Source of the DNA: Ceratothoa steindachneri
Lineage: Eukaryota; Arthropoda; Malacostraca; Isopoda; Cymothoidae
NCBI GenBank assembly: GCA_963969495.1
Contig: OZ018330.1
Span: forward strand, 47,898,706-47,962,705
Direction: 5' to 3'
Length of the DNA: 64,000 nucleotides
Notes under the pieces: generated by a model
Seen by the model: the letters and a program-made list of their open reading frames with translations, nothing else
Told to the model about the DNA's origin: nothing
Database searches by the model: none
Shown: positions 10,762-24,200 of the stretch, one piece after another
Position numbering within the stretch: position 1 is the first letter of the stretch
Layout: each line of letters begins with the position of its first letter
Made by a program: the position numbers and the translations under genes

Positions 10762-11753
10762 TTATATAATTCATGTTATCAGATATCACCCCTTTTAATG
10801 ACCTGCTACGGAAACGTCTATCTAACATTTTAAGGAAATTTTACTGTCAAATAAATTTTAAACTTATCTTCATCAACAACAAAAATACTGGCAAGTTTTT
10901 CAGAGTAAAGGATGGTATTCCGATGCCGTTGAGTTCGTGCGTAGTATATAAATTTACTTGCCCTAGCTGTAAGCAGGGGACCTATATAGGAAGCACGGTG
11001 CGTTCTCTCAAGGCAAGATACTGTTCTCACACATGGGCTCAAGCTATAGAACTGGTAAAACCTTGTGCAATAAAGAGTATTCTCCCATCAGAAAACATGC
11101 AATAGATTGTAAGACAGATGTATCCTTAAATGATTTTTCTGTATTAAAATTAGCTAAATTTACATCAACTCTCTGCATTAAAGAAGATCGGTGTATTAAA
11201 TGCAACCATCTAATTTGAAATAATGACTCATCATCCTTTCCGTTATTTATAACTTAACAACCAACCAAACTGTATTTAATCTTAAATTTCGTGCCCGTTT
11301 TCATTTCTCATTGTTATTCGATTATCTAAGGTAATGTTCTGTTTCTGTATTTAGTTTCACTATATTGTATATTCTTTTCAACTCTGGTTCCACCTCCCCC
11401 ATTTTATTCTTAAGTTCTGTAGCGTTACGTTTATTTTGTTTGCATTTGATTAATCAAATTTTGTTCCAAATATTTTCTTTTGTTGATGCTACCTCACTAG
11501 TTTTTTTTGTTCGTTTGGTTTTCGTTAACATAATGTTCATTTTAGTATTTTACCGCCGTTTGTGTCAATTTTTAATTATAGTGTTCTTGTGCCCTAGTAT
11601 AGATTTAACTACATATTTCAAATTTGTTTTATAGCTACTGAAGATGGGTTTAGAAATAACCCAAAACGTAGAGAATAAAGATGGGACTCGCCTTTTCGTT
11701 TTGTCCTTCTTACTTAATAGTAAACTCAAGCTTTGTCGAAGAAATCATGGCGA
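10759..11753 (+). mobile_element. Penelope-like element copy B, 5'-truncated
   Basis: This is a GIY-YIG-containing PLE fragment lying between two (TA)n tracts. Coding similarity runs from about 10773 to 11216: the end of the RT (NDLLRKRLSNILRKFYC), then VVYKFTCPSCKQGTYIGST with SLKARY, the GIY-YIG core with its Cys pair. A frameshift near 11030 moves the rest (MGSSYRTGKTL to IRKHAIDC) to another frame. The 3' untranslated region (11219-11753) carries the motif CTACTGAAGAT, stem GGGTT/AACCC, AAAACGTAG at 11635-11671 and ends at the next (TA)n. It belongs to a different PLE lineage from copies C and D. Confidence 0.82.
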
Positions 11754-11764
11754 ATATATATATA

Positions 11765-11856
<92 letters not shown>
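11754..11856. repeat. (TA)n microsatellite shared by two PLE tails
   Basis: TA tract of about 103 bp with one TT interruption at 11771-11772. It joins the 3' end of PLE copy B (plus strand) to the 3' end of copy C (minus strand). Confidence 0.95.
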
Positions 11857-11860
<4 letters not shown>

Positions 11861-12655
11861 AAAGCTCACAAAGGGCACGTGAGTCAAAGTTATGCAGATT
11901 CACACACAAAGGAAAAGTGAGAAACGATTTCGAGCGCTTTCGACTTTATTCTTAAAGACCTTTTCAAGGAAGGAACAGGAGGCTGGACATACATTTCCTT
12001 AAATAGTGGAAATGGGGAAAGAGACTACCCACCTCTGAACCTTAATTAGGGGGTTCAAAATCCTGAAACAACTTTATTTAAGATTTTATGTATGTAGTGA
12101 TAATGTGGTCTAGCATGAACAAACCATGGCTAAGGTTGAAATTTGTGAACACGTTAATGGAGATACATTCTAATATATTTCTCGAAATATAATTACTGCA
12201 TTTTATGACTGGTTTGGCACTGTTACAGTTAATGCTATGGCTAAGATTGTACATATGTAAAAAAAGCGCAGATTGTTCACTGTGATTACGTACATTGGCT
12301 TGATGTTGCTTAACCCGAGCATCTAATTCCTTCCCGGTTTGTCCATAATGACATTTTTGACAGTTGTTGCAGCCTATCGTATAAACAATGCCAGGTCGGT
12401 GGGGGGTATTTTTGACAAAGTTGTGATAAATTGTCTCGTACTTAAAAATAACATTTATGTTCAGAGGCCTAAGTAAACGAGGTAATTTGATGAAAATATG
12501 GTTATAGGGTAAAACTAATAAGTTTTTGGCCTGAAATTTAGGGATATTAATATTAGTTTGATAATAGGAACGCTTGGCGGACTTATAACAATTGTCGAGA
12601 AAGTACAAAGGGTAGCACAAATTTATCCCTATTTTATATATTCTATAAAATAGAA
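11857..12655 (-). mobile_element. Penelope-like element copy C, minus strand
   Basis: The 180-codon frame at 12078-12620 encodes the end of the RT (CYPLYFLDNCYKSAKRSYYQ) and a GIY-YIG nuclease (GIVYTIGCNNCQKCHYGQTG, then ARVKQHQANV). The Cys pair and the tail FMLDHIITTYIK are intact. The 3' untranslated region continues to about 11857, with the motif CTTGAAAAGG...GTCGAAAG at 11934-11976, and ends at (TA)n. From about 12655 leftwards it is an inverted, slightly diverged duplicate of copy D. It is 5'-truncated and has no RT catalytic core. Confidence 0.85.
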
Positions 12656-12859
12656 TATATACATAGAATTCTTCGAATACTTCCCCAATTTAATGAAATC
12701 TCTATAGCTTGGATGCGATATGTTAATGAGATCCTTTGCCTTTGGCTCATTAATTTAAATATTAATACATTTCTTACTGAAATTAACATCTTAGTGCTCT
12801 CGATTAAATTTACTTTAGAAGTTAAAAAAGAGATCCCAAACTCCCTTTCCAAGATATTT

Positions 12860-14528
<1,669 letters not shown>

Positions 14529-14850
14529 CTAATTATTAATTAGGTTAGTGATTTTATCTTTAAGGTCATTCTTGAACATTTTTGTAATACAAGGGTACAG
14601 AAAATACACGCCGGGGCTGAGGTTAAAATTACAATTAGAAGTAAGCTGTATAATCGCAGATTCTAAAAGATTTCGTGAAAGGAAATCTTTCGGTTTGGCC
14701 ATCACAGAACTCTCGGTCCAATTTATCCGATGAGAGTTTTCACTAAAATGAATGAATATTGCATTTGATGTTTGCCCAGTATTTACAGAATACTTATGTT
14801 GTTTAATACGTACTTCCAAATCTTTACTAGATTCAGTCTGCTTGGTAAAG
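14529..14850 (-). pseudogene. Penelope-like element copy E, GIY-YIG C-terminal part
   Basis: The minus-strand frame reads SSKDLEVRIKQHKYSVNTGQ and later FLSRNLLESAIIQL and NLSPGVYFLYPCITK. It matches the layout of the end of the GIY-YIG region in copies C and D (RVKQHQ, ISRNILECISI, LSPGLFMLDHI). The first part of the nuclease and the whole RT are absent; the start is not natural. Only a decayed tail of an element is present. Confidence 0.75.
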
Positions 14851-14951
14851 GATGATTAATCGAAAGGCCTCGCAGATCTCCCGTGTTTCATTTTCCTTCG
14901 TGGCTATTGACTTTATTTATTTATTCATAGCGTTCCATATTTTTGTGATTC

Positions 14952-14993
<42 letters not shown>

Positions 14994-14994
14994 C

Positions 14995-15081
<87 letters not shown>
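14952..15081. repeat. (TA)n then (GA)n microsatellite
   Basis: TA run 14952-14974, then GA to 15081 with two GCGGGA interruptions. Reading frames of alternating Arg-Glu or Ser-Leu across it are not genes. Confidence 0.95.
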
Positions 15082-15083
<2 letters not shown>

Positions 15084-15385
15084 TACAAGAAGAGAAATTG
15101 GACGCGAATGAGCAATGAAACAAGAAACAGGAGTTTTTTAGAGGTAAGGGAAAGGGACATTAGAAGAAGACTAATATCAGAGATAATGCCACAGATCCCG
15201 GCCAGGAATTTCAAACTTTTTTCCCCCTGGCGTTATCTCTGTCTTCTCAGTAAAGGATTCCCTTCATTGTGCCGCCCTCTGCTCTCTATGATTCTAGTCT
15301 TCTTCTAATGTCCCTTTCTCTTACCTCTAAAAAACTCCTGTTTCTTGTCTCATTGCTCATTCGATCCAATTTCTCTTCTTGTACT
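15084..15385. repeat. Long hairpin (arms about 90 bp)
   Basis: The left arm, 15084-15172 (ACAAGAAGAGAAATTGG to AGAAGAAGACTA), is repeated in reverse complement at 15294-15385 with few mismatches. Between the arms a nested pair (CAGAGATAATGCCA and TGGCGTTATCTCTG) extends the symmetry. No coding capacity is seen. It may be a fold-back element or two inverted copies of a short repeat. Confidence 0.8.
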
Positions 15386-15518
15386 GTATTGTTATATAGT
15401 CTGCAATGCAAGGTTCTGCACCTTTCTTTCTGTCTTCAAAATTGTTTTGAAAGGCAGAAAATAAATAGGGCGAAAGCACTGTGGTGGTTGTTATCACCCG
15501 CAGAACTTGCATTTGCTC

Positions 15519-15524
<6 letters not shown>

Positions 15525-15582
<58 letters not shown>
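15525..15582. repeat. (TA)n microsatellite
   Basis: TA tract of about 58 bp. Confidence 0.95.
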
Positions 15583-15583
<1 letters not shown>

Positions 15584-15589
15584 TTGACG

Positions 15590-16112
15590 CGTGACATATA
15601 ATAAATGTATTTTAAAGGCCCAAAGAAATGAAAACTGGTAACACAACCGGGAAAAACGCTAAGGAAATTAATTACGTCTACCATTAAAGCTTAAGAAGGA
15701 AAATGGGAGATATAGAAATCGAAAATAGGGCAAACTATTTTAACTGTTATAAGAAAATGATTAAAGGAGTTGGATTTGAACCTGTGTCATTAAGCGCTCT
15801 TCGCTAAAACGACCACGATGTTCATCGGCTGAGCTACCATCCTCAACCAACCCCCCAAAAGGTTGATTCAAGAAGCCTTTGGAATAACGAAGTGTAGATT
15901 TTTATCCAGTGAGAGACAAGACAAGAGTTTTTCTAGTAGAAGGGGGCACGGGCTTTTTTGTTTATAATAATTGATAATCTCATGACGCTGACATATAATG
16001 GATGTATTTTAAAGGCCAAAAAAAATTTAAACTAGTAACACGACCCTGAAAAACACTAAGGAAATTAATTACGTGTTCCATTAAAGCTTAACAAGGAAAA
16101 TGGGAGTTATAC
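15590..16112. repeat. Direct repeats of about 125 bp around a tRNA-like segment
   Basis: The sequence at 15592-15715 (GACATATAATAAATGTATTTT ... AGGAAAATGGGAG, quoting only ends) recurs at 15988-16112 with about 85-90% identity by eye. The spacer holds a tRNA-like block at 15772-15846. This could be a SINE flanked by copies of its own body, or a duplicated repeat. Confidence 0.65.
15772..15846 (-). other. tRNA-like (SINE-head-like) segment
   Basis: On the minus strand the block shows an A-box-like GGTAGCTCAGCCGAT and a B-box GGTTCAAATCC with suitable spacing. The acceptor stem pairs only in its outer four positions, so a functional tRNA is unlikely. A tRNA-derived SINE head or a dead tRNA fits better. 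Confidence 0.45.
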
Positions 16113-17689
16113 AGGGAGAGAGGGGAAAAGGGGGGGTATATGGAGGGGAGAGAGAGGGCAAAGTGTATATTTTTATATTTTTAGAACGTGATTTCTTTAA
16201 TACTTTTTAATTTTAATATAGCTCTTTTATTTGTACTTGCAGTGGTACTTCTAATTGCTTTTCCAACTACTCTTCACAAGTGTTGTATTGGTATTCAAAT
16301 TCTAAACGAATGGACTACAACACAAAGGAAACCAGCTGCAACGACTAAGTTTCCCCAAATTATAAAACTTGATAACGAGACGTAGGGAACTCAAAGAGTA
16401 TTATAAAATATACTAATATTATAATGGGTTAAGGAACGCAATTGATATTTGTACATATATAATTACGCACTCTAGCTGAGTGATATTTGACACGGCGAGG
16501 AAACATTTTTGATCATGCTGATAGAACGCTTATTCGGTCAGCTCCCTCGGAAATCTACACTGAACCTTTGTTATCACATTTCAATATTAAATCCAATGTT
16601 TTTGGTTAAATTTGCTCCAAAATTTTCTTTCTGATATTCTCGATTTAATTTTGAATTGATTCTAACTTCTAATTTGTGCATTCTTCAATTTCCGTGTTCG
16701 GAATACTTCTAAATGCTCCTGCTTATACACTCCAACATTGCTCGTTAGCGAAGATAGCTGTAGCAACCATTACAGCAATTGTTTGATCCCTATTACCACA
16801 GGATATTTCCTTTTCAGAGTTAGTTTCTATTTAATTTATCTCAATATGTTAGTCAATGCAGTATCCACCAATTATAGTATAACTTCATTTATAATGAAGT
16901 GGTTACAATCAATTATATTCATGAGTACATAAATTTGCGATGTGTATCAGCACTCCATAAATTATTTACTATACTCCACTTAGTTATATCATATATTTCT
17001 ATCATACATCATATATTACTAGCAAATTTGTATTATCCGCAATATGTGTATGTGTGTGATTTATATGATTAAACGAAACATTTTTTAATTATAAACAAGT
17101 TACCCATTTTTAAACCTTTTTTTATTGTAAGGTGTAGAGAAAATGTATTTTGCTACTTTAAAAGCGGAAGCAATTATATTTGAAGAAATTAATCCATTCT
17201 TATCTGAATGATTAAATCACGTTTAATGTTAATAAAGGAGAGGAGTAAAGTTGGAAAATCAAAATTTTAGAAAAATACGTGTAGGTTATTAATTAATGAC
17301 AGTCCTTGTATCAAAGTTGTTCATCGAATAGAATCAGACGAGGGCCGTTAAAATTGTTTGAGTTGTCAGAGGAAGAGAAAACGGGTCAAAATAGCAATTT
17401 AATGAGAAGCACTTTAGATAGAAATCCTTAAGAACGTTTTAACATAACATAATTTCACGGATGACAAAATCCACAAGAGCCTATCAAAGGTCATCCACAT
17501 CTGTCAAACCCACTTTCAAAATGAATCCATAGGATTGTGTCAGATCGTACATCTATGTAATATATACAATTTGAACCATCCACAGGAATGTGTCAAAAAC
17601 AAAAGGCATCATCATCAAGGCTACTCAAAATTCAAATCACCCATAATATACAATAATAAAAAACTGTATCCATAGGAATCAGTCCAGAA
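16113..17689. other. No gene recognised
   Basis: AT-rich sequence with only short open frames. I see no conserved motif, splice pattern or repeat that I can support here. Confidence 0.5.
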
Positions 17690-17935
17690 AAAAGTTAACC
17701 CTCCCTCCCCATAAAATCATCTAATTTGCGTTTGAAAACATTCAAGTTTGGACTGTCTACTGTCAAAGGTGGCAAACTATTCTAATAATCTACCACTTTA
17801 TTGGTGAAAAAATATTTTCTAACATCCAACCTGCACTTCTATTTTTATTTTTTAAGTAGTGACCCATAGTTTTATTACTACCTTCTAGCTCAAATAACTT
17901 GCTAAAATCCAACTTATCCATCCCAGAAAAGATTT
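17690..17935 (-). mobile_element. CR1-like LINE, C-terminal fragment
   Basis: On the minus strand the frame reads KLDFSKLFELEGSNKTMGHY and, after frame breaks, NSLPPLTVDSPNLNVFKRKL. Both are typical of the end of the reverse transcriptase ORF of CR1/L2-type LINEs, where DSxxxNxFKxxLD closes the protein. Several stops and shifts mean it is dead. It continues the fragment at 18960-19160, from which it is separated by about 1 kb. Confidence 0.7.
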
Positions 17936-18959
17936 ATGGGGGTGGGGAGGTTTTTTGGATGTCTTTGTATGTGGTGATTTGGATGATGAGAGGATCACCT
18001 TGATATATTTAGAATCCACCTCGTTTGTGATCCTCTTTGTTATTGCGCGTTCCATAAGGTTGTTGCGAAACGTTGATCGTTAAACCGGATTTGGGTGATA
18101 CGATAACGTTCCGAGAAATTATTACCTGACTCCAAAAGGTAATGGATGAATATTTTTGGCTGGGTGATGAGTAGAAATTCTGATATGATTTTTGCCTTCG
18201 AGCAAAATGGTGATGAAAACAAAAAATACTGCAGTTCTATTTATTTAGTGGCTTCGGGTAGCAAATGGAGGAGGAGTTCAAATTAGATTGATTATCGACT
18301 TCAAGGGCTTATCTTTGATGATGCTTAAATACAACTCTCTTAATGTTCGTGCTTTGGGACGATGAATAAATAAGACTCGTCTTGACGTAAGATCAGTTGC
18401 GTAAATGTTATCTCCTAATGCGGAGTAAATGATTTGATTGGTATGACTCGCAAGCGATATGTGAAACTGCTCCCCGAAATGATTGCTCTCGAATGAATTC
18501 TCTCTCTCCTCCTCGATTTGCTCGTTTTATACTTGGACACATTTACAAACATACAGATATATAAACATTTACAATACTTTTGAAAACCTTTTCTCTCGTG
18601 AGAAAATATACTGTAACGGTGAAATTTTTGTCAAGCGCTTTTTTCGCCTTCCTTAACAAAATAGAAATATAATATTGCGGTTGTAATTTGATGCTCACCG
18701 AATGTCGTTACGATTGAGTTAACTCATTTTAAAGTTTCCTTGTGTAACCACAGAATAATTAGTCTCATTCCCAGTTTTCATTTTCACCACGACTTTGGTC
18801 TTTTCGTGAAATCAAATATGGGAACGGTTATAAAATATCCTGTTACATCTTACAATGTTTCATTTGAGTTTCTTTTTGTTTCCTTTCACACACATGAATT
18901 TATTTACATTTACTGAGTGTACACATTACTACTTCATGGGTTTGTGTATGCATATATTG
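17936..18959. other. About 1 kb of unidentified sequence splitting a LINE
   Basis: This lies exactly where the CR1-like ORF is interrupted, between the segment ending FKIC and the segment starting DKLDFSK, so it is probably an insertion. It carries no recognisable ORF. I could not define terminal repeats or a target duplication by eye. Confidence 0.5.
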
Positions 18960-19160
18960 TGTGCACCACAGATTTTAAAAAGCTCAATCATATCTCCCCG
19001 TACACACCTTCCTTCAAATGAGAACATATTTAGTACCCTCAGTCTATCTTCGTATTCAAGGTGCTTAAGGGAAGGTATTATTTTGGTTGCCCTCCTTTGT
19101 ACTGACTCACATAGGTTGATATCATATCTAAAATACGGTGACTATGCTTGTATAAATGTA
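18960..19160 (-). mobile_element. CR1-like LINE, RT thumb-region fragment
   Basis: The minus-strand translation SPYFRYDINLCESVQRRATK continues as KHLEYEDRLRVLNMFSFEGR and RGDMIELFKIC. This is the highly typical block after the RT catalytic core in CR1/L2 LINEs. It is in the same orientation as 17690-17935 and precedes it in element order. Confidence 0.82.
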
Positions 19161-19289
19161 TACAGTACTGTAAGTGTGGTCTGACATACGAGTTTTAGAG
19201 TTTAAGGATAACCTCCTTACTCTTGTAGCTAACATTCCTTTTAATGAATCATAGATAAAATTTAATGGAAGCACTTGTAAAGTAATGAT

Positions 19290-19522
19290 TTCTATAGAAG
19301 GCGACAATAATAAATGAGTTGTAGGTAATGAAGTAGTGGAAGAATATAGGTATCTCGGAGTGACCTTCACGAATACACAGATGTTTATTCGTGACAAGTA
19401 TAAAAGGAGATGGAGATATTATGAATACTGGGAATCTTAAAAGGGATAATGACAAACCGGGATATAAAGCAGCCATGGAACTATGAGAGGGAGTGGAAGT
19501 ACCACAAATTCTGTATGGTTAG
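19290..19522 (+). mobile_element. LINE reverse-transcriptase fragment, left half, interrupted by the LTR element
   Basis: The plus-strand frame contains VVEEYRYLGVTFTNT, the YxYLGV motif near the end of non-LTR retrotransposon reverse transcriptases, followed by decayed sequence up to GGTTAG at 19517-19522. The other half resumes right of the LTR element at 27403. Stops and shifts show the LINE was already dead. Confidence 0.65.
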
Positions 19523-20982
19523 TGTGGAGAAATGGCTACATTAAGCCTCCTGGAGGAGTATAGACACATTCAAGCCCCCCTCCCTTCATGAGGAGAAGCG
19601 TGGGAAAGGTAGCCGGCGAAAATGTGTACCATGTGTGATCGCCTCGCCGCTGTGGGCAGTTGGAGCTAACATATGTTTGAAGGCGACCACCTAAGGTCCT
19701 TAAACGACGCTCTAACGATCGTATGACCTACGAGACCCATAAACCCGTGGTTAGGAAAAAAAAACGGTGCGAGTCAGAAGGCACGCTAAGGAGCGGTGTG
19801 GTTACGAGCCTATAATTTGCGAGCTGACTTGGGCATCCCAGTGCCACCTCAGGAATTCTCGCTCTTCCCAGATGCTAACCCACCATTCGCTCCCCCCCTT
19901 TTGCATCTGTGGCCTGGTCACTTCCCCCTTTAGATGGGGCGGCAATCCGCCTATAAATAAGCCCCGCAAAGAAAGAGAAGAAGAATCGGCTAGACAAGAA
20001 GATTATCTGAAGTCGATACGCCAGAGTAAGATTAGGTCGTGAAGATCGATCCATCGGCTAGACAAGAAGATTATTAGAAGTCGATTCGCCAGAAGAAAGA
20101 TTAATTCGTAAAGATCGACCCTTCAGCCCTACAAGACTATTTCCGTGAGAAACGATAGGATCAGATTGAGAAAATCGATCCCCCCCTTTCAGGGCCGTAT
20201 TAACCTAAATAGTCAAGTTTTATATCGGTGCCATCCCGAAGAAGCCTTTTCCGTCTGCAAAGAAGTCCGACTGAAGAAAAGCAAAGCCACTCACACTCGA
20301 GTGATTCTTACATCGCAAGCACCGTAAGAGTGAGAGGAGAAGAACCCAGCCCCAACGAGCTCCCGTTCTTTAATCACGTTGAAGAATCACCCCCCTCCTC
20401 GACGAAATTTCAACCTTCGGCCACCACACTTCAAGGCGAGAGATAAGTCCTCCAGCGACATCCGGCAATCCCTAATACCTACCTGTAAGTTAACAATAAC
20501 ATTTATATCTCTATTGCGATAGTAGAAGTTTAGTACGTCCCACGTTTTAAAGGAGCGTAGAAACCATTATTCTTGAACCTAGGTCATATGTGTTTGTAGA
20601 TGACAGTACATTAATTTAATGTTTTATGCTAAACAAATAGGGTCGTGATAAAAAATACTAATTGGCAATTAGTTTGTTTATTGAAAGCCTACTTGTTTAT
20701 GTTTTGTCATTCAAAATTCTTTGAGGCCAAATATAGAAATGCTTTTATTGTTGGTTTGTAATATTTAATTTAAAATACATGTTTATTTTTTGGTAGATTC
20801 TGGTGTTTCCTCTTATCCTTATGTGTTTAAAAATAGCTCTTCCTTAAGGACTAAACCACAAAAATAGCACTCTTAGAACAAAGCCTACTTCATCATAGAA
20901 GTAACTCACGCCCCTTAAAGTATACCGTTACTAAAAGGGTGTCAAAGCGTAAAGTGATCAAAGCAATGGTCATTCTACGACA
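19523..20982 (+). repeat. 5' LTR (1,460 bp)
   Basis: TG...CA-ended repeat. A TATA box (TATAAATA) lies at 19952-19959, which would place transcription start shortly after. A 68-bp unit (TCGGCTAGACAAGAAGATTA at its start) is present once at 19986-20053, followed by a diverged second unit. Confidence 0.96.
19952..19959 (+). promoter_or_regulatory. TATA box of the 5' LTR
   Basis: TATAAATA in a GC-rich setting (CCGCC before, GCCCCGC after). The same site is at 26303-26310 in the 3' LTR. Inferred from sequence only. Confidence 0.55.
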
Positions 20983-20993
20983 TATTATAAAAG

Positions 20994-21003
20994 TGGTGTC
21001 AGG
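20994..21003 (+). promoter_or_regulatory. Probable primer-binding site
   Basis: TGGTGTCAGG, 11 bases after the LTR. The first nine bases are complementary to the 3' end of a tRNA ending CTGACACCA, as some leucine tRNAs do. The offset is larger than usual, but the related element has a similar site (TGGTATCAGG). Confidence 0.5.
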
Positions 21004-21205
21004 TCTAGAGGTTTTATATTAGAAAGAACCCAGCAGTGGCTATTTAAGGAAGAGCTAACACATAAAAGGAACACCAGGAATAATAGAATATTTGACGAAT
21101 GGGAAATTGGTAAAGTTAGAGGTGGATACCATCTAAAGGTAATTGTTAGGCCAAGTGGTAAGTTTCGGTGGTGGAGTAGGTCAGGCTTGATTAAAAACAA
21201 GGTAG

Positions 21206-24200
21206 ATGACTGACATAAGCGCGATGGCATTGTTTGACCTTTATCGGAAGCAAGGTCAAAGCCTCGGACTACAAGGAACCGAGCTGAGTTCGTTTATTCA
21301 GGAGAAAGAGAGAAACGAAAGAGAGTTTATTCAGGAGAAAGAGAGAAACGAAAGAGAAGAAAGAAGAGAAAAGACGAAAATGGAAGCTGATGAAAGAGAG
21401 AAGATAAGGGCCCACGAAAGAGCTCTTAGTAAAGACCAGTTAGAGGTGCAGTCAGTGTCATCTAAAACAGGAGTATCACCAGCGGCCAGCGTGAAACTCC
21501 CGGAGTACAAGGACGAAGAAGATTTATGCTCATATCTCTCCCATTTTGAGAAAATATTTGAAGTCAATAATTGGGACCTAGAAGAAGATGGGGTCGCCAG
21601 ACTGTTACCGCTACTCAATCGTAGGATGAGAGAGATATTCGTATCTTTACCCTCAGAAGCGACTGTGGACTATTCCACTCTCAAAGCCGAACTTCTCTCA
21701 GCTACAAACCTTAACCCGGAAGAATATAGGATGAAGTTCAGGCAGTCTCGTATAAGACCTGGACAAACGTACAAACATTTTGGCTTTGAGCTTCGTCGAA
21801 CCCTACAGTTTTGGATGGAGTCAGAAGGGGTAGAGAACGAAGTCGCTGCGGTCGTCGACTTCATGCTTAGAGATCAGTTACTAAGTACCCTACCCCAGGA
21901 AATCCGTGCATTCGTTAAGGACCGAAAAGCTTCTACCTTCAACGAGTGTCTGGACGAGGCTGACCTCCACGCGGTAAATCATCGGTTATATCCTAGGGAG
22001 TACAAGAAAGAGAAGGCTCCCTCCCCAAAGAAAAATGGGCCGCCACCCAGGCCTTTACAGAAGAAGCCCTTTAAGTTCTCAGCCGCAAAAGGAACTTATA
22101 AACCAAATTTTGGAGGAGAAAAAAATCAAAAAGAAGTTAGGATTCCACAAGGATCATACCCTAATACCGGCACGTATCCCAGGAAGCCCGTCACTTGTTA
22201 TACCTGCGGGATAATAGGTCACCTGAGTTTCCAGTGCCCACAGAACTCCCGACTGAGGGAGACCTCGAGACAACAGGTGCAAAACCTGACTGCCGCGATC
22301 CCAGCAGGACAAGCTGATTCGTCCTACGTCCCCGCGCCAACATCCGAAGGGCCCCAGCAACAGGTAAACTTTCTATTCAACAAAAGTTCGCCAGGCGGCC
22401 TACAATTTGAAGAGGGCACTGTTAATGGGTGCCGAGTATCCACTTTAGTCAGAGACACCGGGTGCACGTGCATAGTGGTATCCGACAAGTTGCTGCCCCC
22501 AGTAAACCCTGCCCATAAGAAATTCGCAATCGTCCACGACTTTTTAGGACGCGACAATCGATTCCCCGTCGTGAGATGTCATATACAATGCAGATATTTC
22601 ACCGGTTGGACGGACGTGGTAGTAGCCCCGATTAAGTTCTGCGCAGTACTAATCGGACAAAACCCCCTAATTCCCCAGCAAGAAGTGGCCCAACCAGTAG
22701 TCACCCGGGCACAAGAAGCCCAGAGGAAAGAGCAACCTGCTAAGTTGACCCCGAGGATTACCCTCGAAGACAATGGGTTCAAATTGACTTCCTTCGCCAG
22801 TGCTCAGAAGGAATGCCTCACTCTTAAACCTCTATGGGAGAAAGCTATTAAAGGTGAAATTCTCCAAGTGAAAGGAAAGAAGCCGATCCAGTATATCGTA
22901 GAAGACTCACTTCTCTACCGTACTATCAGCGAGGAGGATAAGGAGAACAAGAAAGCACTGTGTGTACCTCAAGAATACACGCAAAGAATTTTGAATACCG
23001 CGCATGATGGAATATTAGCCGGACACTTTGGGCACAACAAAACGGCGCAGCAGATATTCCGACACTTTTATTGGCCCCAGGCCGCAAGGGAAATTGTGGC
23101 CTATTGCCGATCATGCGACGTGTGTCAGAAGGATCCCTCCAGAGGACGGGTACCTCCCGCTCCCTTACAAAAGGTGCCCGTTATAACCGAACCATTCTTT
23201 CGAGTGGCAATTGATTTGGTGGGACCAATTCACCCCCCTTCAAGTGGAGGACACTCCTACATCCTCACTCTAGTGGATTGTGCCACCCGGTTCCCAGATG
23301 CCGTGGCCCTACGGAAGATTAACACTATTTCCTGCGCGGAAGCATTAATTTCAATTTTTGCACGAGTAGGCCTGCCTAAAGAAATTCTATCTGATAGAGG
23401 GCGCCAATTCACCTCAGAATTGATGGAATATTTTAACAAACTTCTGTTAGTCAAGCCAATTTTTACGAGTCCATTTCATCCAGCCGCTAACGGAATCTGC
23501 GAGAAATTAAACGGGACTCTCAAAAATATATTGAAGAAGTTGTGTCAAAACAACCCTACACAGTGGCACAGATACCTGCCTGCTGCCCTTTTCGCCTGCC
23601 TAGAAATACCTCATCGGACGTTGGGATTCTCGCCCTTTGAGCTATTATACGGGAGAAATGTGCGAGGTCCTATGAGTATTCTTAAGGAATTATTTTCCAA
23701 CGCGAAGCTCGAGCAAGAAATCAAATCGTCTTACGCCTACGTGATGGATATACGCGAGCGCCTAGAATACTGCTCTGGCTTAGCTCGAGAGAACGCCGAG
23801 AAAAATTTAACCAAATACCGGGACTATTTCGATATGAAAGCAAAGGCTCGAAAATTAAAGGCAGGAGATGAAGTCTTATTATTACTCCCGACCGAAAATA
23901 ATAAGTTATGGGCCCAGTGGAAGGGACCGTTTGAAGTAATCCAGGCACGGGGTCCAGTCGATTACTTAATAGATACCCCAACAGGGCGAAGAACCTATCA
24001 CATAAACATGCTAAAAAAATATCACCGCCGCGCGTGCATAAAGAATATTACCCTTCTAGACGAAGAAGAACCGATGGATGCCGTTTACCCGGGTACGCCC
24101 CTGCAAGTCATACACACCGTGTGTGTGGAACAAGACGAGGAATACGAACTTCCCTCGCTCTCACCTACCCCGGAAGACCCTCGGGTGGATTTAAAGATAA

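Noticed and set aside
12643..12852. 69-codon minus-strand frame between PLE copies C and D
   Set aside because: It does not continue the PLE reading frame of copy C and shows no RT or nuclease motif.
15772..15846. Functional tRNA gene
   Set aside because: The acceptor stem pairs poorly and the block sits between repeated sequences, so a SINE head or dead tRNA is more likely.
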